From: Armigeres subalbatus
Taxonomy: Eukaryota; Arthropoda; Insecta; Diptera; Culicidae
Assembly: GCF_024139115.2 (NCBI RefSeq)
Contig: NC_085140.1
Span: 31,793,806-31,857,805, forward strand
Direction: 5' to 3'
Length of the DNA stretch: 64,000 nt
Shown here: positions 45,712 to 55,164 of the stretch, piece by piece
How the letters are laid out: every line of letters begins with the position of its first letter
How positions within the stretch are numbered: position 1 is the first letter of the stretch
The notes under the pieces: model-generated
The model's database searches: none
The model's input: the letters and a program-made list of their open reading frames with translations, nothing else
What the model was told of the DNA's origin: nothing
Made by a program: the position numbers and the translations under genes

Positions 45712-45957
45712 TTCAATCAATCAATCAATCACTAACATATAAAAGACAGAATCACCGTCTTCGACCAGAGGTCGCACAGACACTTAAAATCTAGCATGAT
45801 ACAATGGACAGGACATTTACACAACACCCAGTGGACCAGTGGAGAGCTTTTCGCTTTACGAAAAGTTTTCTCCTTACCGGGCGGGAATCGAACCCACACT
45901 CTACAGCCCATGCGTCTAGACGATTGACGTCGCTAACCGCACGGCCACGAAGCCCAC
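45712..45957 (-). mobile_element. tRNA-derived SINE (non-Feilai)
   Basis: The minus strand starts GGTGGGCTTCGTGGCCGTGC, with an A-box-like TGGCCGTGCGGTTAG and a B box GGGTTCGATTCCC (complement of 45883-45895). A body follows with the small palindrome CTTTTCGTAAAGCGAAAAG. The 3' end is a (TTGA)n-type tail at about 45714-45732. The head resembles Feilai but the body differs, so it is a separate tRNA-related family. Confidence 0.75.
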
Positions 45958-46360
45958 CATTGGATTTCCCTCAACCACATATCTGAAGATAACCTTCAAC
46001 AAAGATACACATAAATTGATATGAATTAATGTTTGGTTTCCTTATAGGTTAAGGCTCTCTTATATACAAGAGAGCGTGAGAGTAAATCGTTGATTTCCCC
46101 TCCTGGGGAAAAAATGTTGCAAAAGGCAGTTTTTTTGAAAACTAAAGCGAAATACAACTAAATGAAGCATCCACCGGATATAATTATGTCTTCGCTATTG
46201 GATGATGTAGTTTTGTAGTTTTTCCCCCATCCAGCTGGAGACTGCTTTTTCTCCTCGGTGGGTGGTTTTATTACTGGGGAGTGATACGAGCACGTGGCTG
46301 TCTTTCTCGTCAATGACTGGATGACGGTAATTTGAACCTTAAAGACTATCAGTGTTTATT
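45958..46360. other. Spacer with a small hairpin
   Basis: GCTCTCTTATATACAAGAGAGC at about 46051-46072 forms a strong 9-bp stem. No gene is seen. Confidence 0.4.
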
Positions 46361-46417
46361 CTTCTTCTTCTTCTTATTAGTATTGCACTCCCCACTGGAA
46401 TATTGCCGCCTCACTTA
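46361..46417 (-). mobile_element. Feilai 3'-end fragment
   Basis: TTCTTCTTCTTCTTATTAG, then a diverged ATTGCACTCCCCACTGG and GCCGCCTCAC, match the 3' end of the Feilai copies at 8579 and 47033. It is directly joined to a fragment of a different element. Confidence 0.6.
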
Positions 46418-46492
46418 TCACGCCCAGGTTGGAGATATTTTAAGTCGGCCCTTTTGTACAATGTATACAGGACCCACCCATAAGTAAGTTAG
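46418..46492 (+). mobile_element. RTE-like LINE 3' end fragment
   Basis: GGTTGGAGATATTTTAAGTC, GGCCCTTTTGTACAATG and TACAGGACCCA with a TAAGTAAG-like tail match the end of the LINE at 33930-34001. It is a short, strongly 5'-truncated copy. Confidence 0.65.
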
Positions 46493-47032
46493 TAAAAATA
46501 ACGCAACAAATTATTAAACATTTATTAAATAATGAGACTAAAACTATAGACACTGCTGAGCACCATTTTTTTTAAATCTTGCGTTTTTTTGGTAGAATCT
46601 TTTGCCATTTGACGTTATGGAGCCGGATACTTTTGCTTTTTTGTTTTACAATTCATTTTACAGTTTTTGTAATTCATCTTACAACTAAAGTTAGTTTGGC
46701 CGACATCCTATTGTTTAGTCTATCGCTAGATCGTTGCCAGGATGTCCCGGGCACAAATATTTTTTTCATATTACTTTTCAATGATGACGGCGGGCTATGT
46801 CTATTGAAGATGCACCGCGCTTGTCACAGGCTCGTCTGTAACGGAAGATAAAAAAAGCAAAGACGGGAAACAACGAAAAAAAGAAGACATTTCGATGGGA
46901 ATTGCGTCAGACAGATGACACACAAAGAATCAAATTCTTACATCAATATTTTTCAAATACAGATAGATACTTCCGAAAGAATTAAAATCCACTGACGAAT
47001 AATCTATTCGATCGGTTTGAATTATTTTTTGA
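46493..47032. other. No recognisable feature
   Basis: A/T-rich; a 90-codon frame at 46579-46851 has no motif and looks like chance. Confidence 0.35.
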
Positions 47033-47369
47033 TTCTTCTTCTTCTTCTTCTTCTTATTGGCATTACATCCCCACACTGTGACAGATCCGCCTCGCAGCTC
47101 AGTCTCGAGCCGCTCTGGACAGAGCTGCTTCGCAGCGCAGTGTTCATTAAGCACTTCCACAGTTATTAACTGCGATGTTTCTAAGCCAAGTTACCATTTT
47201 TGCATTCGTATATCATGAGGCTAACACGATGATACTTTAAAGCCCAGGTAAGTTGAGACAATTTCCAATCTGAAAATTGCGTAGACCGGCACCGGGAATC
47301 GAACCCAGCCACCCTCAGCATGGTCTTGCTTTGTAGCCGCGCGTCTTACCGCATGGCTAAGGAGGGCCC
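47033..47369 (-). mobile_element. Feilai-type SINE, longer copy
   Basis: The minus strand starts GGGCCCTCCTTAGCCATGCG. Its A box is complementary to 47349-47360 and its B box GGGTTCGATTCCC to 47294-47306. The 3' tail is (GAA)n at 47034-47056. It has an internal segment (about 47098-47140) missing in the 8579-8866 copy. A loose duplication, ATT(C)ATTTTTTnAT, is possible on both sides. Confidence 0.88.
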
Positions 47370-47646
47370 GCATTCATTTTTTAATTACGGCTATTGAATT
47401 TTAACACCAATATGGCGACAGAAATTTTTATGGATACAAAAAATCTGGTGTTTAATAGCTCAATGGTTTTCGTGATAACCTCAATAATATAATTCTCCTT
47501 AGTTACTTCATGACCGTTTTAAACTTGTTATAAAACTTTGTAATTATTATACTTCCCTGCAATAGAAGGCTTTCGGATCGATATCATGCAGCCTAGTGGC
47601 TGAGACGGGAAACAAAGTCTCGGAGAATTTACGGAAATTAGTTTTT

Positions 47647-47649
<3 letters not shown>

Positions 47650-47713
<64 letters not shown>
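47650..47713. repeat. (AT)n microsatellite
   Basis: Uninterrupted AT dinucleotides over about 64 bp. Confidence 0.97.
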
Positions 47714-47716
<3 letters not shown>

Positions 47717-48046
47717 GAAATTTAAACTATTCGTATTTTTTGCTAATATACTTTGTAGAAAGCAGATGTATGTGAATGTGAAAGAAGGAGCATTAGAACA
47801 TTAGTTACATGAGTACATTTTGTTCCAGTAGCTTGCGTGAGCGTTAAAGTAATGTATTCTCTGCGTCGCGTATCAAATGAAAAAGTTTGATAGATATGAC
47901 ATTAAAAATTTTCAAAGGCAATCAAAGGTTCATCTATCGCTTTATGGTTTGTTGCAGGTACTATGGTACAATAGCATGGAAAATGATTGTTCTCTGCAGC
48001 AACATGATTTATTGGCAAGTCATTCTGAGTCATGTGTCATGTGAAG
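47714..48046. other. No recognisable feature
   Basis: A/T-rich spacer; nothing supported. Confidence 0.35.
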
Positions 48047-48048
48047 TA

Positions 48049-48248
48049 GGGGAACTGCTCCCGGAATTCATCTCATGGCCCCGATATTCATCCCATTAAA
48101 AAAAAACAAAGCAATGGAGAGCAATTTGATTTGTTTCTTATTTTGTTAGCACGCATGTTGACAAGAAAAAGCGACGAAATTGGTGCTGTATTTTTTTCGC
48201 GATTAGATGAAAAAATGTTCAATGAGATGGAGATCGGGACAGTTCCCC
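48049..48248. mobile_element. TA-target MITE (200 bp)
   Basis: The ends GGGGAACTG and CAGTTCCCC are inverted, followed by diverged CCCG...ATCTCA / TGAGATGGAGATCGGG. TA lies at 48047-48048 and 48249-48250. The GGGGA start and TA target match the larger element at 34781-35689. Confidence 0.85.
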
Positions 48249-48250
48249 TA

Positions 48251-48740
48251 TATTAGACCGTAAAATTTTGGTACAGATTTATCATATTATAAATTAAAAA
48301 TAGCATGTGCAACTCGTTGCAAAACTCGATTTTCTTAGCACTCGTATATTATTTATCCAACTCTGCAAGCCTCGTTGGAACTCGTTCTGGAAAATTATCT
48401 ACACAAACTACTATTTACGCATTTCACATTTATCCCATTTCCCAAATTAAAAACAAATTAAACTTTAAAGTGACTTTATTATAATATCCAATTAACCCTG
48501 GCCACAGGACATGATTACTTTGACATTGAATTGATTCAGGCAAACGTCTTTTGGTCTCATTGAAAAGAGCCCGGGATTCTTATGACCGTTAGTTTTTTGA
48601 TTTGTGAACTCTCGCCTTCAAGGTTAATTTTATTTTTTTTTGGAAAATATAAAGCAGCTGAATTTCATCAGAAATTGCTGAGTTGTATTTTATGTATCAT
48701 GTATTTTAAAAAAGGCCAACCTCTTATTGCATGATTCACA
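48251..48740. other. No recognisable feature
   Basis: A/T-rich spacer without a gene or structured repeat. Confidence 0.35.
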
Positions 48741-49020
48741 CATAAAGTGCAATTTCTACAAATAATGCAAAATTTCCATAAACAATTAAGAATTTTCCTT
48801 AAAAATGGCATTTTTAAAAGCAAAATTTGCAATTACCAAAAAAGAATTTTCCATAAAGAAATCAAAATGTTCCACGGAAAAAATACAAAATTTCCATAAA
48901 TAAATCAATATAAGCAATAAACAATTACAAAATTTTCCACAAAATAAATATATTTCTCCAGATTGTACGACAATTCCCCGAATGTAACAATTCCCCAAAT
49001 GCAACATTTCCCCGAATTGT
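48741..49020. repeat. Degenerate A/T-rich short repeats
   Basis: AAAATTTCCATAAA / AATTTTCC-like words recur about eight times at 48770-48945. CAATTCCCCGAATG recurs three times at 48970-49016 and appears in reverse complement at about 52745-52790 (CATTCGGGGAAATTG). Confidence 0.6.
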
Positions 49021-49192
49021 TTCCACAGTGCAGATAAAACTAAAACTGAAAAAGAAATCTGCGTCGTTTAACATAAAGTCGCATAATTGGCTTTGGACAT
49101 AATTGTGAGCTGCGGCAAAAGTGAGAGTTGCGGGACAATTCGCTTAAAAATTGTAAAAAAAATGAAGATGCTGGGTCATTGGGTCGAAGACC

Positions 49193-49880
49193 ATTATGAC
49201 GAACCATCATTAGGCCGAGTGAGAAGTATGAAGTGAGAAATGAGTAGTGAGTAGTGAGACGTGAGAAGTGAGAAGAGCGTAATGAAAAGTGAGAAATGAG
49301 AAGTGAGAAGTGAAAAGTGAAAAGTGAAAAGCGAGATGTGAGAAGTGAGAAGCGAGAAGTGATAAGTGAGTAGTGAGTAGTGAGCAGTGAGTAGTGGAAA
49401 GTGAGAAGTGAGACATGATAAGTGACCATTATGCCGAACCATCATTAGGCCGAGTGAGTTGTAAGAAGTGAGAAATGTGTAGTGAATAGTGAAAAGTGAG
49501 ACTTAAGAAGTGAGAAGAGCGTGATTCGAAGTGAGAAGTGAAAAGTGTGATGTGAAAAGCGAGATGTGAGAAGTGAGAAGTGAGAAGCGAGAAGTTAAAA
49601 GTGAGTAGTGAGTAGTGATCAGTGAGTATTGGAAAGTGAGAAGCGAGATGTGAGAAGTGAGAAGTGAGAAGTGAGAAGTTAGAAGTGAGTAGTGAGCAGT
49701 GAGTAGTGGAAAGTGAGAAGTGAGAAGTGAAAAGAAAGAAATGAGAAGGAAGTACATTGTAAGAAGTGAAAAATCTTGAGTAGGAAGTGAGAAGTGAAAA
49801 ATATGATGCGAGAAATGTGATGTGAGGGGCGAGAAAAGGCGAAGTACGAAGTGATATGTAGGAAGAGAGAATGGAAAAAT
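49193..49880. repeat. Two arrays of GTGAGAA heptamers with the same leader
   Basis: Each array follows ATTATGnCGAACCATCATT and AGGCCGAGTGAG (at 49194 and 49431). It then consists of 7-bp units GTGAGAA/GTGAAAA/GTGAGTA. The two arrays are a ~237-bp offset duplication that diverged. The second runs longer and decays after 49750. Open frames on the minus strand rich in F/S/L/T are products of the heptamer, which shifts frame each unit. Confidence 0.9.
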
Positions 49881-50006
49881 AAGGAAGGAGGATAAAGATA
49901 AATATGGAGATGAGTGTTCGACTGTAATATTCTGTAATTATGTTGGTATATTCGGCTTTGCAGTCCAAGAACTCGGTCAAAACGATAATTTTATGTTTGC
50001 CCCTAC

Positions 50007-50035
50007 GTTTCGGCACTGATTAGTACCATCTTCAG
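50007..50035 (-). ncRNA. Second hammerhead-like motif (weak)
   Basis: Minus strand: CTGAAGA (one base off CTGATGA), a 6-bp stem GGTACT/AGTGCC with a 4-base loop and one G-T pair, then GAAACG. It has the same order of parts as the motif at 36417-36447. Stems I and III were not found. It may be a conserved end of a Penelope-like element or a chance match. Confidence 0.25.
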
Positions 50036-50159
50036 GGGATACTAGGGGATAATTTAATTTAAAATTTTTGAAGACAAAATTATTTGTTTTTTTACAAATT
50101 ATGACTTACATTGATGAGTTTCGTTCGTCTAAATCACGAAAAACTGAGAGGCGTCCCTA

Positions 50160-50945
50160 GAAGCAAGAGAGGTCTAGACAAAATCCAGAGTCCAGCACAA
50201 TATAATCGCTAAAGTGAGACAAGGCTGGATGTATTATATCTCTGTTGATATTGCCCATAGAATTCGACGAAATCATGAGCCGCTCTTGCAGCCCACCATC
50301 ACAGAGCAATCATACTACCTCGACCCAGATGACGCTACTGCAGTACTAACGCAACAGTGGAGTAAATTGAATGACCTGGTTGAACGCTCCCCTCATCAAC
50401 ATCAACAACACCGAATCATTGGATGTGAACAACTCCAACTCCACGGTAGCCGGAAAAATAGTGGAGAAGGTCGAAAACCAAAGCCAGTCAACGTTGGGTG
50501 GCGGTCTAGGCAATGCACCAAACCCCGAATACTCAACTCTAACGTGGAATCTGTAATGGTATACGCCAGTAATACTTGGTACCTACGCATTAGCAGAGAT
50601 CTTTTGGATTTGCAAGTATTCATCAACTGATGTCAACATTTTACAACTCGGACCTGGTGGTCCCACAACTGGATTCTGAATGTTGAGTCCCATCGACGAT
50701 GCCATTGAAATCCGATATCAACAGCAACTGGACGTAGGCCTTCCATACACCACGTAAGAGCGGAAATTTGCAAGCAAGCGCTGAAATCTGGCAGGACATC
50801 GCAGCAGGGGCAGACCTAGGATCCCATGGCGACGAAACCCTAACAGAGAAATAAATGAAGCCAATATGAATCAGGGCCCAATTCAAGGATGGAGATCTTT
50901 TACGTTGGCCCTATGTCCTCCAAAAAGTGAACACGAGAGTGAGTG
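50160..50945 (+). pseudogene. Heavily decayed RTE-like LINE fragment
   Basis: Order of remnants: KVRQGW near 50212, VDIAHRIRRNHEPLL, DDATAVL (an eroded ADD box), LININNTESLDVN, a C-terminal HRSRGRPRIPW in another frame near 50800-50840, and GWRSFTLALCPP near 50885-50925. It matches the element at 30355-33985 in order but is more diverged. The region upstream of the palm is absent, so it is 5' truncated. Confidence 0.7.
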
Positions 50946-51520
50946 ACGATTGGATGTGACGATTGGATCCCAGTTTATAAATACCACATGTATATGGGGC
51001 TGAGAAGGAAACCAATTTGCCATATAGCCTATGTATTGTGTAACTCTGATTAGCTAATTTTACAAAGCTTTATTTTGAGACTGTTTGGAAGAATGTATTA
51101 CTTTTCATAAATCAATTGGAACTGTAACTCTCGCAAAGCAAGGTTATTTTCAGTTTCTAAAAAGAAAAACAAAAATTTCTACAAAAATAAGTTCCAGTAT
51201 TTTTTTTTTTCATTATATAAAGTTTGTACTAAATTTAGACTGGATAAATCTGTTACTAATATTTATATTTTTTGCTTTCTGTGAACATTATTTGCTATCA
51301 TTTCCCATCAAAATTTAAAATTTTCCATGGAATAATTGCATTTTGGACTTTTTTTTGTTTCCATGTTATTTTTTATTCCCCCCCCTCGTACATTCCAAGA
51401 GTTGTCGGACATAAAATAAATTTAATATTTGTATCGGCCAATTGATATTTATTGCTAGATGCGATCTCATATATTATATCTATTTCGGCCAAACTCGTCT
51501 ACATCAAAATAAGAGACTAC
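50946..51520. other. A/T-rich spacer
   Basis: No gene. The segment TCGGACATAAAATAAATTT plus ATATTTGTATCGGCC (51406-51440) resembles 30094-30125. Confidence 0.35.
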
Positions 51521-51524
51521 ATTT

Positions 51525-51840
51525 ATCTTTTCCTTATTGCAGGCAAACTCCTACTTCTGAAAAGGTAATTTCATTTTACTTTAGTTTATTTCGAGCTAAC
51601 GCCTAACTCTATTGAATGGATCACATATACCGTTTCCTTATACCAGGTAGATACAATTTAAAAAAAAAGTAATAACATTCACTTCTTCATTACTCTGGGG
51701 ACACACCTGCTTCCAGAGTAGAGAACAAATTAATCCATTATTGCGTTATTCCGAGTACATAGATGCATTATTTTTAAAGAAGGGATCACATTTACCATTG
51801 CCTTATTCCGGGCATACGCATTATTTTTTTTAAAGGATTC
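51525..51840. repeat. Degenerate repeats of a CCTTATTCCGGG-type word
   Basis: Diverged copies of (C)ACATTTACC-TT-CCTTATTCCGGGCATAC-like sequence occur near 51525, 51625, 51745 and 51788, with A-rich spacers. Confidence 0.5.
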
Positions 51841-52030
51841 ATATCCACGTAAAGTAACTTCTTAAGAAGGTATAGACCTTACATAGGACAGGAGTTTGAT
51901 TTCACAAATTTTTACCATGATGCTTTTAATCGGAATTTCTGTTCGCGATTCTACTCCACCAAAGAAATTCAGCCTTTGTTCGACTATTTTAGAAAAAAAA
52001 AATAATAGGAAAACACTTCATTCTAATCTT

Positions 52031-52250
52031 CTATATAATAAAAATGAGTTGAGTTTTCCTTCCTGACGATTTAACTCGCGAACGGGTTGACCGATTTACA
52101 AGATTTTTTCCCTAATCGATTCGTTTTGGAATCCGCAAGGTTTGTATAAACAAAAAGTTGGTGAATTCAACGGGGAAATGTAAAAAATCATTAGAATTCA
52201 ATTTTGGGTCAGCTGTTGAGGAAAACAAAACAATCGCACGGACATTGATC
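52031..52250. repeat. Dispersed repeat-like segment
   Basis: TATATAATAAAAATGAGTTG and TTAACTCGCGAACGGGTTGACC resemble the start of a common arthropod dispersed repeat class. No boundaries could be set. Confidence 0.3.
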
Positions 52251-52252
52251 TA

Positions 52253-52493
52253 CACACTTAATTTTTTTTACCGGGATCTCAGCAAAATGGTCAACTTTTA
52301 CCGAGATTCGCACAGCCGTGCCCCAGCAATCATGTTTTTTGCCGAGATTTCTGTCAAAATTGCTGACAATCAGCAAATATTTTACCGAAAATCAGCTAAC
52401 AAACACCATTTCTGCTGAAATATCAGTTTTTTAATTTGCTGGCGCACGGCTGTGCGGATTTTTGCCGAGCTGCAGAAATAAAAACTAAGTGTG
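52253..52493. mobile_element. TA-target MITE, copy 1 (241 bp)
   Basis: The ends CACACTTA and TAAGTGTG are inverted, with TA at 52251-52252 and 52494-52495. The inner arms share GCACAGCCGTGC / GCACGGCTGTGC and GCCGAG words. By eye it is an exact reverse complement of 52797-53037. Confidence 0.9.
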
Positions 52494-52796
52494 TAGAGTG
52501 CGGTGCTGCAAATAAGCTCATTGTGACATTTGCAACACCCGGGTAAAGCTGGGTTTCTTTCGCTAGTATCTTTATAATTTAACAATAATGAAGATCGAAG
52601 GCATACAATACTATCGAAAGATTTGATCTTGTTCGGAATCTCCAATGAGACACTCTGGAACAAATCTTTGAACGCTGCTCTGTTCGGGCGCTCATAGTCG
52701 ATGACAATTATGTGTTTACAAAAAATACTTTATTTTCGGGGATTTGTTACATTCGGGGAAATTGCATTCGGGGAAATTGCATTCGGTGAATTGATA

Positions 52797-53037
52797 CACA
52801 CTTAGTTTTTATTTCTGCAGCTCGGCAAAAATCCGCACAGCCGTGCGCCAGCAAATTAAAAAACTGATATTTCAGCAGAAATGGTGTTTGTTAGCTGATT
52901 TTCGGTAAAATATTTGCTGATTGTCAGCAATTTTGACAGAAATCTCGGCAAAAAACATGATTGCTGGGGCACGGCTGTGCGAATCTCGGTAAAAGTTGAC
53001 CATTTTGCTGAGATCCCGGTAAAAAAAATTAAGTGTG
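52797..53037. mobile_element. TA-target MITE, copy 2 (241 bp, inverted)
   Basis: It has the same length and, as far as I can read, the same sequence as copy 1 in the opposite orientation, with TA at 52795-52796 and 53038-53039. The 303-bp spacer between the copies is unrelated. Confidence 0.9.
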
Positions 53038-53039
53038 TA

Positions 53040-55164
53040 GTTTCTAACCAACGCGAATGATTTGCCGCAAATCTTTCTTTCGAACGGTGTGATTCATTCC
53101 ACATTGCCTTATATTTGATAACGAGTCTATAAATTTTATTTTTGAGACGTTGATGTTTTCCCACATTCATATGATAATTATCACAAACAAACTTGAAGGC
53201 TTTTTCAGTATTTTTACCATGCGTTGATTTCTCGTCGAAGATAGAAATAAAAAAAAAACTCTGTTATTCATGCTTGCACTTATACTTAAATATTATTAAT
53301 AAAATCTAAACTTCCTCACGTTAACTTTAATAGCTGCAATTGGTATGTACTTATATTTCAGGTGATTAAAAAAAAGATACACACTACAAACATTGGAGAA
53401 GCGTAAAGCGCTTACATGACCAAAAATAGTCTTCTTCCGCTAAAAAACTAGCTTAATCAGCTAAAATTGTTTGTTGGACAGTAAGGTAGCTAAGGTAATC
53501 ATAAGAAAGGATTGGTTTTCGAAAAACTAAAAATAAATGAAAGTCTTACTACCTGGCGCAGCTCATAAACAGCAGACCAAACAAGCACCATTGCGAAACC
53601 ATCCTAATGGCAACCGGCGTAAAGTCTTCCCAACTCAATATCATTTTGATTTTGAGAAACACAATATTTCAGAGGGTATTCAAAACATACACCCAGTATT
53701 CAAGGATTTTCCTCACCAGCAGCTGATGTCGATGTGCGCATATCTGTGAAGATGCATTTTCATAAAACATTAACCATATGAATGTTTTGCACAATGCATG
53801 CACCGTTGAATGCCGTTACTTCTCGAACAAATATAAATTTCACGGTCTCAAGGAGCGAAAATCCCATCGATACCTACTTCGCTTCCCCACAACCGAGAAC
53901 CCACACAAGTGAGGTTGCACCTGAAATGCTTTTATTAAAAAGAAATTGCGCAAAGCATCTTAACTTTCTGCTCCATGTGGGATGAACTAAACAAGCTACG
54001 GTCGAAGAAGAAAATCTGCTTTCTTCGGTGCATCGTCCCGTTCGTCTGTTCATTCGTTAGCTTACAAGTAACTGGAAACGCTTAAGCCCAAGCCGAAACC
54101 GCACCACAGACAGCACAGAAGTAGTTACTTCTTCTAGGAGAAACAAGCTCCATGTTCTTCCCCGCAACGGTTTCCTTTTTACCGCATACACACAGTTCGA
54201 CACGACCACATGCTCTGCACCCGGAAGCGGTGGGAATGATGAGATGGGAGCGGCCGGCGGGCGCGGATCCTAGAAAATATGTTACTTTTTCTTCAACTAA
54301 CTGGAAAACTCAGCACCAGCATCGTCATCGTCATCATCAACGCACAAAAGGCGAACCATGACTCAACAACGGCACTACTACTGCTGTTCAGCAGCCGGAT
54401 GTGCCTCAGCAGAACCGACCTACCGACCGACGGGTGGCGGAGGAGGTGACCTTCATCCTCTCCCGTCCACTTGGGCTGGGCGGCTACGCATGGTGCAGTT
54501 TCGGGAGATGCAGCAGCACTGATCATGTTCTTCTTGCCTGCGTCTGGGGGCTTGGGAACAAGCCAGTTATACGTCGTTCCGTTCCGAAAATATAAAGGAG
54601 CTGCCTGTAGCACACCTTTGGTTGTGCAACGCTGTGTAGTAATAGGAATCTCGTTAGTAAGACCCAAACAATGGGCAAGAACTATAGTTGATAAATAGTT
54701 TATTTTCTATATCCGAACGGTTGCGGGTACGGGATGTAGGAGTCGGTAGGTGAGACCGGAAGAAAAGTAATAACGCTGTGGAATGGTGCAATTTTGATTG
54801 TTTGTCTTGTAGGGGAGAGTTTCAAGGACTATCGGAAGATTAGAACTAGATAATCACATAGTAGAAATTAGAGATCCGTGCTGCTTTGCTGGGTCAAATG
54901 CCGCAAGCCATATAAATGGAAGACCAAATAATCAATTAACTTACTAAAGGCTCGTTTCAAAAGTAATTGGAATTTCAGTAAGTTTTTGTTCGAGCATTAT
55001 GAATGAGCTATTGTTCAAGTTATGTTTTTAAATCCATGTTCATCTTCTAGATGTCGACTCTCAAATTAGTGTTATAAAGTGGGATTTTTCAGCGCTAAAC
55101 AATGCATGCATTTGTATGTTTCGTGGTAAGGATAATGATGCACAGGAATACGATCGAGAAAATT
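53040..55164. other. No supported gene
   Basis: Mixed composition, with a G/C-richer part at 54120-54600. A frame of 124 codons at 54293-54667 (minus) overlaps others on the plus strand and has no motif. No repeat structure seen. Confidence 0.4.

Noticed and set aside
49040..50016. Minus-strand frames rich in F, S, L and T
   Set aside because: Translations of the GTGAGAA heptamer array; 7 bp is not a multiple of three, so all frames give similar peptides.
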